64,000 nt of DNA, from positions 1-64,000 of the forward strand of contig CAINDG010000025.1 of the NCBI GenBank assembly GCA_903847315.1, in the 5' to 3' direction. The DNA is from an uncultured Planctomycetota bacterium. GTDB lineage: Bacteria > Planctomycetota > Phycisphaerae > Sedimentisphaerales > UBA12454. Positions 27,600-35,879 of this stretch are shown piece by piece; the first letter of the stretch is position 1; each line of letters opens with the position of its first letter. The position numbers and the translations under genes were made by a program. The notes below the pieces were generated by a model, which was not told the origin of the DNA, did not search any database, and worked only from the letters and a program-made list of their open reading frames with translations.

Positions 27600-27999
27600 T
27601 AATTTGCTAAAATTGACATAAGTCTTTTTAATGAAAGAAATTAGATAAATTGCAGAAAATGAACCAAATTATCATTAAGCGGAGAAAATAGGTTGAGTTT
27701 TAAGAGAGAAAAAGATAGAATTTTGGCAGACATTGAGGAAACAGCGGAGGAAGAAACTTAAAAGTTAAAACCAAATGACAGCGTACTTCTACCATCCATA
27801 GCAGAGGTACTCTGCGGAGGACAGGTCGCAAAGTAGCGACTACGGAGAATGGAGTTTGCGTAGCCAGGCGTTTAATCCATCTCTGGCAGATTAATATGGA
27901 AATGTCGGATAAAGATGTACCATCATCAGCTATGCAGAAAAGTCCTATACGTTATTGAAAAGTTAAGATAATTTCGTTGTCAATAAAGGAGGTATTATT
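27600..27999. other. Gene-poor left edge of the DUF4062 island, with hairpin repeats
   Basis: 400 bases without a recognisable gene. They hold a 22-codon frame from a TTG at 27693 to 27761 (reads MSFKREKDRILADIEE onward) with GGAG 8 bases upstream, which may be a tiny gene or the cut-off start of a lost one. They also hold a perfect hairpin GCAGAG-GTA-CTCTGC (27801-27815) and a second GTCGC...GCGAC stem near 27825-27840. A strong AAGGAGG (27986-27992) serves the next gene. Confidence 0.5.
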
Positions 28000-29649
28000 A
28001 TGCCACGAGAAAATATAGTTGAGACAACCCGAAAATATCAAGTTTTTATAAGCTCGACTTTTAAATATCTTAAGGAAGAAAGAAAAAAAGCAGTTGAAGT
28101 AGTTGTTGCCGATGGACACATACCAATAGATCTAAGTATGTTTGCCGCACATACACAAACCGACCTCGATATTATTCTCCAATCCATAGAAGAATGTCAG
28201 ATCTATATTATTATATTAGGACATTGCTATGGATCAATTATTGAAGAAGAGAAACGCGAAAAGCTTTTCAAAATGCTGGGGGATCCTAACCCTGATCTAT
28301 CGCAAAAAATGAGTTATACCGAATTCGAATATAGATTGGCCAAGAAAAAAGGGTTGGCAGTATTGTCGTTCGTTCTCAAGGATGACGAAATAGAGGAAAA
28401 GAGAAAGGAGCTTAATCATAAGAATATAGAAGACGCTAATGAACTTGACAATCGCGGACTTTTGATAAGCTTTCACAAACTGGTAAAGAGTGACCATTTC
28501 TACAGACCATTCAGCACCAAAGAAGAATTCAAATGTCACGTTCTTCAATCTTTACATAAGGCCATTGCTTATCTTAAAATACCAGGATGGATTCGTGAGC
28601 CGGAAGATCCCAAACAACAGGAATTGATCAAATCTGTTTCTAATAACCCATTTATATTGGATATTGTTAAAAAGCTAAGTGGATTCAAAACTTTAGATAG
28701 TCGTTTTCACCGAAGCAGGGAAAAGAAAATATCTGCTGCTCAATTATTTAGCCAGACCTATCACAACGCGTTATTCGAGCATGAATTGAACCTTTTCTTG
28801 GAATCTGGATCGTGTGTTACATATGTCGCAAAGGCACTTGCTCCCAGCCTTGCTGGCGATCGCATTGATGAAAAAGGTGATCCTCGCATAAGTATCAGTA
28901 CGAATAATGTTATAGCCTATCAACTCCTCTGGTTATGTCACAAGATACCGATTACTTTATTTCCCTGGGGTGAGCCAGAAGTTCTCTATGGTGCGACATA
29001 TGGACGCATGGGGCGTCGACCTGACCAGGCTGACCCGGATCCGTATTATGATCAAGCACCTTTGGATGTCGATGAAGTAAATGAAATTAATAAACTTAAA
29101 ACCATGCCTTTCAGTATTGCAAAATGGGAAAATCAAGCTCCAGGACTTATACTTGGCGCCACATCGGGACTGCAAATTTCTGAAAAACATAATATTGTCA
29201 AGGCCATCAAAGATCCAGAAACAGGGGAGGTCAAAATTCTTGACGAGTCGGTTGAAAAGAAAGTTATCGATTTAATTAATAAATGTTATGGCCCACATGT
29301 TGGCAGTTACAAAAACAAAATGTTTAAACGGTTCTTATATGATGTTGGACAACCAATCATGGTTTTCCTGGAAAGTGATAAAATCGACAGTCAGATCAGA
29401 GCGGGTGTATGTCATTTCATGCTGGATCAGAAATATTCTTGGCAAAAATTCCTTACGGAACTCCCTTTGGCTTTTTGCGTCGGGTGTTCACAGAATGAAA
29501 AAGATAGTCTGATCCAAACGTTTAAGAGACTGGAATTTGAGGTGATTCCTGGAAATGACTGGGCTAATTACACTGCTATTATAGCTAGAAACAACCGATT
29601 TATTGAGAAATTTGAGAAGAAAGTGCAATTTATCCCACCAAATCGATAA
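28000..29649 (+). CDS. DUF4062-domain protein with a long C-terminal domain of unknown function
   Basis: 549 residues. The N-terminal part from KYQVFISSTFKYLKEER through about residue 180 is a DUF4062 domain, a Rossmann-like module (FISSTF..L..ER start, IIILGHCYGS, MSYTEFEYRLAKKKG) found in large signalling and conflict-related proteins. The rest is not a family I can name. The pattern ESGSCVTYVAKAL, ISTNNVIAYQL, LILGATSG resembles the sugar-phosphate-binding fold of DeoR C-termini and ribose-phosphate isomerases, which would suggest a sensor; this is inference from layout only. No nuclease or pore motif is seen. AAGGAGG lies 7 bases before the ATG. The gene is visibly richer in A+T than its neighbours and stands alone, pointing to transfer. 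Confidence 0.75.
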   Translation: MPRENIVETTRKYQVFISSTFKYLKEERKKAVEVVVADGHIPIDLSMFAAHTQTDLDIILQSIEECQIYIIILGHCYGSIIEEEKREKLFKMLGDPNPDLSQKMSYTEFEYRLAKKKGLAVLSFVLKDDEIEEKRKELNHKNIEDANELDNRGLLISFHKLVKSDHFYRPFSTKEEFKCHVLQSLHKAIAYLKIPGWIREPEDPKQQELIKSVSNNPFILDIVKKLSGFKTLDSRFHRSREKKISAAQLFSQTYHNALFEHELNLFLESGSCVTYVAKALAPSLAGDRIDEKGDPRISISTNNVIAYQLLWLCHKIPITLFPWGEPEVLYGATYGRMGRRPDQADPDPYYDQAPLDVDEVNEINKLKTMPFSIAKWENQAPGLILGATSGLQISEKHNIVKAIKDPETGEVKILDESVEKKVIDLINKCYGPHVGSYKNKMFKRFLYDVGQPIMVFLESDKIDSQIRAGVCHFMLDQKYSWQKFLTELPLAFCVGCSQNEKDSLIQTFKRLEFEVIPGNDWANYTAIIARNNRFIEKFEKKVQFIPPNR

Positions 29650-29977
29650 AGTTTTACTGATTTCTTGGCAGGTAGTTTTACTTTGACGTTATACGGAAAT
29701 CATATAATCAGAGTTGAGTGAAATCTGGTGACACCATATCGGGGAAAAAGGAATGTAACTTTTTATTGAAAGAATTTTTAAAAAGGCAAGATTCCAAAGA
29801 ACAGATACCACTCTGCGAAGTAGCGTCGCTACGTAGCACAAGACCAGAAGTAATGGACTTGGCCATCCCTAACGGGATTGCATTAGCTCAGGCATGTTGC
29901 CGCCTATGATACAGGTAGCGGGTAAATAAACTGCGATTTTATTTGAAAAACTTTCACATATCGCTATAAATACCTCT
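29650..29977. other. Right edge of the DUF4062 island
   Basis: No gene is seen. The stretch contains ACTCTGCGAAGTAGCG with a GTAGCG-T-CGCTAC inverted repeat (about 29810-29838). This is related in wording to the CTCTGCGGAG and AGTAGCGAC elements on the other side of the island (27809-27840). The last 35 bases hold the promoter of the BioD-like gene. Confidence 0.5.
29943..29970 (+). promoter_or_regulatory. Sigma-70-type promoter of the BioD-like gene, predicted leaderless
   Basis: TTGAAA (29943-29948), 16-base spacer, TATAAA (29965-29970). The ATG is at 29978, 7 bases after the -10 box, so the transcript should begin at the start codon. No Shine-Dalgarno site is present. Confidence 0.7.
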
Positions 29978-31075
29978 ATGAAACCACTTTACATAAGCGC
30001 TACAGGGCAGGACAGCGGCAAAACCGCTGTGATTTGCGGCCTGATTCAGCATTTGCGCAAGCAAGGCCACAATCCCGGCTACTGCAAACCTGTCGGCCAG
30101 CGATACGTTATGTATGAAGGCCACAGTGTTGATGAAGATGCCGTGCTCACACATATTGCCTTTGGTTTTAAAGACCGTCCTCAGGATATGAGTCCCATCG
30201 CTGTCGCGGACGGCTTCACGGCGAGGTTTATTACAAACCCGGATGTCTCATCGCTTGAGAAACAAATAACCGACAGTTACGAACGGCTCAAAGCCCAGCA
30301 TTCGATGGTGATAATCGAAGGCACAGGTCACGCCGGCGTGGGAAGTTGTTTCGGCTTGTCCAACGCCCGCGTCGCACAAATGCTCGGCGCAGATGTTGTA
30401 ATAGTCTCAGCAGGCGGCATCGGCAGGCCCATAGATGAAATTTCATTGTCCCTTGCCCTCTTCAAACAATATAACGTCAATGTCATCGGCGTAATTTTGA
30501 ATAAGATTTTCCCGCAGAAATATGAAAAAATCAAATCGATTGCCCCTAAAGGTCTGGAGATAATAGGCACAAAACTTGTTGGCACTATACCTTACGATTC
30601 AGACCTTTCGTATTTCTCCATAGGTCAGGTCGCCGAGGAGTTCGGCTACAAGATTTTGTGCGGAGAAAAATCTCTTTCAAATATAATCGAGCATACCGTC
30701 GTCGCCGCGATGGAGCCGCAGAATGTTCTAAAATACATCGACAAAAACACATTGATAATTACGCCCGGCGACCGCATCGACAATATTCTGCTTACACTCG
30801 CCTTGTCCGAATCGATTGATTTTCACGACAAGTTATGTTCCGACGGCCTGATACTCACAGGCGGGCTAAAACCGGATTCGACCATTCTATCGCTCCTTCT
30901 CAAAAGCAGTATTCCTGTCCTTCTCACTGACGAGGACACCTTTACCGTAACGGCTAAAATGAAGGATTTGCACTTTAAAATACGCGCCGACGACCGCGAC
31001 AAGATTGCGAGAACTTATGAATTGCTGAAAGATAACGTCGATACCGACGCCATTCTTCAAAATTTATCAGCCTGA
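29978..31075 (+). CDS. BioD-like P-loop / DRTGG-domain protein
   Basis: 365 residues. The N-terminus is a dethiobiotin-synthetase-like P-loop domain (AAA_26) with Walker A GQDSGKT (residues 10-16), [14 protein letters not shown] and [14 protein letters not shown]. The second half (from about residue 210) is a DRTGG domain: [14 protein letters not shown] and [11 protein letters not shown]. This pair is known as the N-terminal regulatory half of long phosphotransacetylases and as a stand-alone protein; no phosphate acetyltransferase domain follows here. The role is not established; sensing of a metabolite linked to acetyl-phosphate metabolism is a guess from the family. Confidence 0.8.
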   Translation: MKPLYISATGQDSGKTAVICGLIQHLRKQGHNPGYCKPVGQRYVMYEGHSVDEDAVLTHIAFGFKDRPQDMSPIAVADGFTARFITNPDVSSLEKQITDSYERLKAQHSMVIIEGTGHAGVGSCFGLSNARVAQMLGADVVIVSAGGIGRPIDEISLSLALFKQYNVNVIGVILNKIFPQKYEKIKSIAPKGLEIIGTKLVGTIPYDSDLSYFSIGQVAEEFGYKILCGEKSLSNIIEHTVVAAMEPQNVLKYIDKNTLIITPGDRIDNILLTLALSESIDFHDKLCSDGLILTGGLKPDSTILSLLLKSSIPVLLTDEDTFTVTAKMKDLHFKIRADDRDKIARTYELLKDNVDTDAILQNLSA

Positions 31076-31250
31076 GGCTAACTCAAAAGGCTGGACACCT
31101 GGCGTCAAAGATATTATGATTTACAAGGGTGCAGGCCTTATCGTGCCGGTGGCAGGCGATATTAAACTTATGCCCGGCACAGCATCAAATCCTGCATTCA
31201 GAAAATTCGACGTTGACGTCGAAACTGGAAAAGTTAAAGGCTTATTCTAA
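31074..31250 (+). pseudogene. fhs: 3' remnant of formate-tetrahydrofolate ligase
   Basis: An open frame without a start codon encodes about 58 residues from [20 protein letters not shown] to [14 protein letters not shown] and a stop. The GAG-x-IVP, GDI-x-x-MPG and D-x-D-x-TG-x-x-x-GLF spacing matches the extreme C-terminus of formate-THF ligase (about 555 residues when whole). Roughly nine tenths of the gene is missing, cut at the end of the BioD-like gene. The next intact gene is folD, its usual pathway partner, so this is probably a collapsed fhs-folD pair. Identification is from remembered family sequence. Confidence 0.75.
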
Positions 31251-31262
31251 TTTTATCGCTGA

Positions 31263-31345
31263 TTTCGCTGATTATGCAGATTGTCATTCCCGCGAAAGCG
31301 GGAATCCAGTTCTAACAATCAATAAAATCTGCGTAATCTGTGATT
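31263..31345. repeat. MITE-like nested inverted repeat upstream of folD
   Basis: Outer arms (31263-31282 and 31326-31345) are imperfect inverted copies of AATCTGCRTAATCWGYGA-type sequence, 15 of 20 positions matching. Between them lies a perfect 8-bp hairpin ATTCCCGC-GAAA-GCGGGAAT (31286-31305) with a GAAA tetraloop, in the familiar context GTCATTCCCGCG...CGGGAATCCAG that occurs as a dispersed element in many bacterial genomes. No coding frame lies inside. Confidence 0.65.
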
Positions 31346-31359
31346 AAAAAGGAGTCTAA

Positions 31360-32244
31360 ATGGCTGCCAAAATCATTGACGGCAAACAAATCGCATCCGA
31401 TATCAGGGCCGAGTTAAAAGCTCAGGTCGAAAAACTCAAGGCCAAAGGCGTCATCCCCGGCCTTGGAGTTATCCTCGTCGGCGCTGACCCCGCAAGTATC
31501 TCTTATGTAACCGCAAAAGAAAAGGCCTGTACTGAAATCGGCATTTATTCCGATGATAACCGCCTGCCTGCCGAGACGAGCGAAAAAGATTTACTCGCAC
31601 TCGTAAACAAAATGAACAAAGACCCGAAAATCAACGGCATTCTCATCCAGCTTCCCCTTCCAAAACATATCAACGAGCAGAAAGTTCTTCTGGCTATCGA
31701 CCCCGCCAAAGATGTTGACGGCTTTCATCCCGTAAGTGTCGGCAAAATGGTCGTAGGCCAAAAGGCATTTCTCCCCTGCACTCCAAATGGCGTTGTTCAG
31801 TTATTACTTCGCAGCGGCGTAAAACTCGACGGCGCAGAGGTTGTCATTGTCGGCAGAAGCAATATCGTCGGCAAACCGCTTGCCAATATGCTGATTCAAA
31901 AATCTTCCTCCGGCAACGCTACTGTAACTATCTGCCATACGAGGACAAAGGACATAGCCGCCCATACGAGAAGAGCTGATATAGTTATAGCCGCGGCAGG
32001 CAAAGTGAACACTATTACAGCCGATATGGTAAAAGACGGCGTTGTCGTTATAGACGTCGGCGTAAATCGTGTTGCCGATGCGACAAAGAAGACTGGTTTC
32101 AGACTCGTTGGCGATGTGGATTTTGAAGGCGTCAGCAAAAAGGCAAGTCTAATAACCCCCGTCCCCGGCGGCGTCGGACCTATGACTATTACAATGCTGC
32201 TTTACAATACAGTCGAAAGTGCCAAGACAGCGTCCGGCATTTAA
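31360..32244 (+). CDS. folD: Bifunctional methylene-THF dehydrogenase/cyclohydrolase
   Basis: Interconverts 5,10-methylene-THF, methenyl-THF and 10-formyl-THF in one-carbon metabolism. The signature pair is visible: SYVTAKEKACTEIGI with the catalytic Lys, and GILIQLPLPKHI, DVDGFHP and the C-terminal PVPGGVGPMTI; the cofactor loop is VGRSNIVGKP. At 294 residues it is full length. AAGGAG stands 6 bases before the ATG. With the fhs copy upstream broken, 10-formyl-THF would have to be made through FolD or another ligase elsewhere. Confidence 0.95.
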   Translation: MAAKIIDGKQIASDIRAELKAQVEKLKAKGVIPGLGVILVGADPASISYVTAKEKACTEIGIYSDDNRLPAETSEKDLLALVNKMNKDPKINGILIQLPLPKHINEQKVLLAIDPAKDVDGFHPVSVGKMVVGQKAFLPCTPNGVVQLLLRSGVKLDGAEVVIVGRSNIVGKPLANMLIQKSSSGNATVTICHTRTKDIAAHTRRADIVIAAAGKVNTITADMVKDGVVVIDVGVNRVADATKKTGFRLVGDVDFEGVSKKASLITPVPGGVGPMTITMLLYNTVESAKTASGI

Positions 32245-32333
32245 TTTATAGACTCCTTAAAACTGTCAAACTTATTCTGGCGTTTCTAATTACAATCTGT
32301 ATAATAAGAGCACTGTTTACAGGGAAAACAAGG

Positions 32334-34325
32334 ATGAATGATAAACATATTGGGCTAACCAAAGAACAAATCAGCCAGCTTGAAAAACAAAATTGTCAGT
32401 GCGGCAACTGGAAAGATGTGCTCGTATCGCCCGATTTTAAGCATGAAACAATCAAGAACACGACATTTTCAGGCAAAATCAAGCTCGGCAAATTCGATAA
32501 ACAGGTCAGCTTTTTCGGCGGTGTAAAAAAACCGGCGGGAATTTGCAACGCTTTCCTTCACAATTGCACGATTGGCAATAACGTTTATATTTCCAACGTA
32601 TCAAACTATATAGCGAATTATATTATTGAGGACGACTGCATAATCGACCATATAGACCTGCTCGCAGTGGAGGGTCAAACGACGTTTGGCAACGGCATTA
32701 AGGCAACAGTCGTCAATGAAGGAGGCGGAAGAGAAATAACGATATTTGACGGCCTTACCGCTCAGATTGGTTATATCGTAGCTCTTCACAGGCATAAAAC
32801 AAAGGTTCGCGAAAAAATTGAAAAGCTGACCGCTCAATATGTCCAAAGCGTCAAATCCGACATCGGCATAGTTGGTAAAGGCTCGCATCTTTCAAACTGC
32901 GGCACAATCAAAAACGTCAAAATCGGTCCTGCCGCGATTATCGGCGGTGTAAAACGGCTCGAGAACGGCACAATCAAAAGCTGCATCGAAGACCAGACGG
33001 AAATCGGCACAGGCGTAATCGCAAAGGATTTTATAATCGCCGAAGGCGCAAAAATAAGTGAAGGTTCGATTATCCTCAATTGCTTCATCGGACAGGCTAC
33101 AAAAATGAACAGACAATTTTCTGCGGAGAATTCTGTCTGCTTTGCCAACTGCGGTTTCCATCACGGCGAGATATGCTCTATTTTCGCAGGACCTTATACG
33201 GTCAGTCATCACAAATCAACTCTGCTTATTGCGGGCCTGTTTAGCTTCTTTAACGCCGGCAGCGGCACTAATCAAAGCAATCATATGTACAAAGTCGGCT
33301 CGGTTCATCAGGGAATTTTAGAGCGAGGTACTAAAATAACCAGCGATGGCTATCTGATGTACCCCGTAAGAATCGGCGCTTTTTCAGTTGTCGTAGGCAG
33401 GCATTACGCACATCCCGATACTGCCGACATACCGTTTTCATATCTTTTCGAAGAGGAAGAAAAGAGTTTTATTGTGCCGGGCGTAAACCTGCGAACCGTA
33501 GGCACCTTTCGCGACGGCGAAAAATGGCCTAAACGAGATGAACGAAAAGCACCCAATAAAATGGACCTGATTATTTTCGATGTGCTAAGTCCCTACACAG
33601 TGCAAAAAATTATCAAAGGTCTCGAACTATTGCATAATCTTCAGCCTCTCCAGACCAATACATCGAAAGAAGTGGTTTGCAATAACCTGCACTTCAGTTC
33701 TTCTGCCCTGCTTAAGGGCATTGAATATTACACTATGGCTATAAATAAATTTCTCGGCGATTGCCTGATTGAGAAACTTCGAAATTCCAAATTAAATTCC
33801 GTTTCCGACCTGCAAAAAATTTTCCAGTCCGCAGATTCAGCCGGTACAGGCAAATGGCTCGATATTGCCGGCCTGCTTGTGCCTGAAAAATGTATAAATT
33901 CACTGCTGGACGATATTGAGGCGGGGAAACTACCTGCCCTTGAAAACATTATAGAAAGATTGAAAAAGTATCACTCGAATTATTCCGAGTACCGCTGGTC
34001 GTGGGTCTGCGAAAAAATTCAAAATATAATGCAAAAACAGTCAAAGCTTTCTGATACTGAAAAAGTACTCAAGATTATCAGCGACTGGGCCTCGGCGTGC
34101 AAAAAATTAAATTCGCTCATCCTGGCCGATGCCGAAAAGGAATTTTCAGATGTACCGCGAATCGGGTTCGGCGTTGACGGCGATGAAAAAACAAGGGATG
34201 CCGATTTCGACGCTGTAAGGGGAACGTTCGAGGGCAATACTTTCGTCCGCGAGATTAAAGGGCAGCATGAAGTAATAACCAAAACCGCGGAAGAAATGAC
34301 GAATAAAGTTAAAGCACTTCGTTAG
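32334..34325 (+). CDS. DUF4954-family protein, left-handed beta-helix-like
   Basis: 663 residues. The first two thirds are built of short repeats in the style of hexapeptide/left-handed beta-helix proteins (LHNCTIGNNVYISNVSNYI, IVGKGSHLSNCGTIKNVKIGPAAIIGG, TIKSCIEDQTEIGTG), with a long conserved core around NAGSGTNQSNHMYKVGSVHQG and FSVVVGRHYAHPD. The last 200 residues are helical. This layout is that of DUF4954 proteins known mainly from Bacteroidetes and relatives, where a sugar- or nucleotidyl-transfer role is suspected but not shown. AGGGA lies 8 bases upstream of the ATG, and a TATAAT at 32300-32305 may be its -10 box. Confidence 0.8.
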   Translation: MNDKHIGLTKEQISQLEKQNCQCGNWKDVLVSPDFKHETIKNTTFSGKIKLGKFDKQVSFFGGVKKPAGICNAFLHNCTIGNNVYISNVSNYIANYIIEDDCIIDHIDLLAVEGQTTFGNGIKATVVNEGGGREITIFDGLTAQIGYIVALHRHKTKVREKIEKLTAQYVQSVKSDIGIVGKGSHLSNCGTIKNVKIGPAAIIGGVKRLENGTIKSCIEDQTEIGTGVIAKDFIIAEGAKISEGSIILNCFIGQATKMNRQFSAENSVCFANCGFHHGEICSIFAGPYTVSHHKSTLLIAGLFSFFNAGSGTNQSNHMYKVGSVHQGILERGTKITSDGYLMYPVRIGAFSVVVGRHYAHPDTADIPFSYLFEEEEKSFIVPGVNLRTVGTFRDGEKWPKRDERKAPNKMDLIIFDVLSPYTVQKIIKGLELLHNLQPLQTNTSKEVVCNNLHFSSSALLKGIEYYTMAINKFLGDCLIEKLRNSKLNSVSDLQKIFQSADSAGTGKWLDIAGLLVPEKCINSLLDDIEAGKLPALENIIERLKKYHSNYSEYRWSWVCEKIQNIMQKQSKLSDTEKVLKIISDWASACKKLNSLILADAEKEFSDVPRIGFGVDGDEKTRDADFDAVRGTFEGNTFVREIKGQHEVITKTAEEMTNKVKALR

Positions 34326-34327
34326 AA

Positions 34328-34412
34328 TTTTAGCCACTAAGGCATCCGCCGTCGCTGCGAGCTTCCGTCTTCGCTAAAGCTATGGCGGACAGGCGCCGGA
34401 CACAGAGGCTTA
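34328..34412. repeat. Composite dispersed repeat with inserted inverted repeat
   Basis: The sequence TTAGCCACTAAGGC... and ...GGACACAGAGGC, which reads like the common TTAGCCACTAAGGACACAGAGG intergenic element, is split by about 55 bases. The insert has TCCGCC (34345-34350) and GGCGGA (34384-34389) as inverted ends and a CTTCCGTCTTCGCTAAAGC core, a form I also recognise as a dispersed element in metagenomic bacterial genomes. It marks the 3' side of the HEPN-like gene. Confidence 0.55.
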
Positions 34413-34432
34413 TATATTTCTTTTCTTCTTTT

Positions 34433-35545
34433 CTATACAGTTTTGTTGAACTTGATTTTGCCAATGATATTTGATTTATCAAACACCATCGGCTCTGCAG
34501 TAATCGGGCTCTTCCGTGCTAAGTCCCTAGCAAGTTTACCCATCTTTTCTAATACAGAGTGAGCATAATCCATACCATCCAATGTTGGTTTTTGTTCCTC
34601 TCCAGATGGAGCAAATTTTTCAATCATATTGCTAAAGTCAATGAAATGTGAACCTTGACTTCTAGATTTACATATTATTTCAGGGTCTTTTGGAAGAAAA
34701 TATAAAACTGAAGGAATACTTTCTTTTCCTTCTATTTTCAATTCAGTACATTTAGCAAGAACCTTTTCTTGTGCTATTGCTAGTGGCGCAGAATGCACAA
34801 TTAGATTTCGATAGCTACTCATAACTTTTATCCATCCACCAGTCCCTGTTGCCTCTTTTAATTGCTGTATTACTGGTTCACTAACCGAAAACTTCTTTAG
34901 AGGTTCAATAAGTTGGCTCATCATCGTAATCCGGTTTTTCCCAGAATCATTGACTTTAAAAACAATGGCAATAAATTCCGCCAAATAGTCTCTTAGAATA
35001 CAAATATCAACAAGAAATCCTTGCAATGCCATATTCACAAATTCCGTAAAACCATCCATAATTTGATTGCCATCTTTGAAGGCAGAGCGTTGAATAATTC
35101 CATTAACTTGGTTGTGATATGCTTCGGATATTTCTCTTAACCGCCAGGCTGCCGTCCTAAGTTGGTATGCAATTCGGCTGCTCATATCCCATAAAAATCC
35201 ATCCTGCTTCTTGAACGCTGCATGTGCGATATCTCTCCATGTCTGGACAGTCAGTTCTATCAGCCATCCCCCTTCTGTACTTCGGTTATATGGCCGCCAT
35301 TCTGCGGGTGCTCCTCCGCTCATATGGATAACGTGATAGTAGAAATCAACGCCGTAGATTTTCAGCCCCAGCGATTCGAGTTTTTTGTATACTTCAGCAT
35401 AGGTGCCAATTTCCATCTTTATGCTTTGTCTTCCCTCTATCTCTGGGAAAAACTTAACCTTCCCGTTTTTTTCATTGATTGCCCTAGCACCACCTGCTAA
35501 ATGAAATATGCGTATAGCTGGCCATTCATTCTGTGTTTCCGTCAT
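34433..35545 (-). CDS. Protein with HEPN-like RX4H motif, unknown function
   Basis: 370 residues. The first 100 form an alpha/beta region with no family I recognise (AIRIFHLAGGARAI, EIGTYAEVYKKLESLGLKIYG). From about residue 105 it is almost all helical, and R246-N-L-I-V-H251 (SSYRNLIVHSAPLAI) fits the RX4-6H signature of HEPN domains, many of which are RNases in toxin-antitoxin and phage-defence proteins. A Cthe_2314-type HEPN protein is one possible relative. No antitoxin-like partner lies next to it. It is isolated between repeats on both sides, which suggests it is accessory. AAGGTGAT stands about 8 bases before the ATG. Confidence 0.6.
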   Translation of the reverse strand: MTETQNEWPAIRIFHLAGGARAINEKNGKVKFFPEIEGRQSIKMEIGTYAEVYKKLESLGLKIYGVDFYYHVIHMSGGAPAEWRPYNRSTEGGWLIELTVQTWRDIAHAAFKKQDGFLWDMSSRIAYQLRTAAWRLREISEAYHNQVNGIIQRSAFKDGNQIMDGFTEFVNMALQGFLVDICILRDYLAEFIAIVFKVNDSGKNRITMMSQLIEPLKKFSVSEPVIQQLKEATGTGGWIKVMSSYRNLIVHSAPLAIAQEKVLAKCTELKIEGKESIPSVLYFLPKDPEIICKSRSQGSHFIDFSNMIEKFAPSGEEQKPTLDGMDYAHSVLEKMGKLARDLARKSPITAEPMVFDKSNIIGKIKFNKTV

Positions 35546-35801
35546 TGTCCTATCACCTTGACCATTCTACCTTTTCTTTACAAATTCCCTCTCTCCCCTC
35601 TAAATTTTATTTCCTCTGCACAGCTTTATATGGGAAATCCATGGCCACCATACCCATTTCCATTACAATACAAAAGTCGCATCCCAGCCTTAGAGATATA
35701 TTATACCCTATCAGTTTTTTTAATGCCAGAGGTTGTTTTGGGGGAGGGGATTAAATAAAAAAGCATTTGTTTGTTTCGTTTTTTGCAGTATTATTTTAAA
35801 A
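35546..35801. other. Spacer between the HEPN-like gene and the transposase remnant
   Basis: 256 bases, rich in C and T and then A+T. No gene, RNA or repeat was recognised. With the remnant and repeat array that follow it makes a 503-base stretch without an intact gene. Confidence 0.4.
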
Positions 35802-35879
35802 ATGCGTGAAATAATCGGATATATGGCGACGTGGAATACATACGGCAGTTGGCTGCCGGGCGATGATAACGAAAAATAA
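35802..35879 (+). pseudogene. Truncated REP-associated tyrosine transposase (IS200/Y1-like), N-terminal stub
   Basis: An ATG opens 25 codons reading GYMATWNTYGSWLPGD near the N-terminus before a TAA. The TW-x-TYG-x-WLPGD pattern is the N-terminal signature of Y1/RAYT transposases, the single-copy enzymes linked to REP hairpins. The reading frame is then cut: the stop codon lies in the first base block of the hairpin repeat array (GAAAAATAAA). The rest of the gene, including the His-hydrophobic-His motif and catalytic Tyr, is absent. Confidence 0.8.

Noticed and set aside
29718-29909. + strand 63-codon frame after the DUF4062 gene
   Set aside because: Half of it is the GTAGCG/CGCTAC hairpin repeat; no ribosome site and no protein-like pattern.
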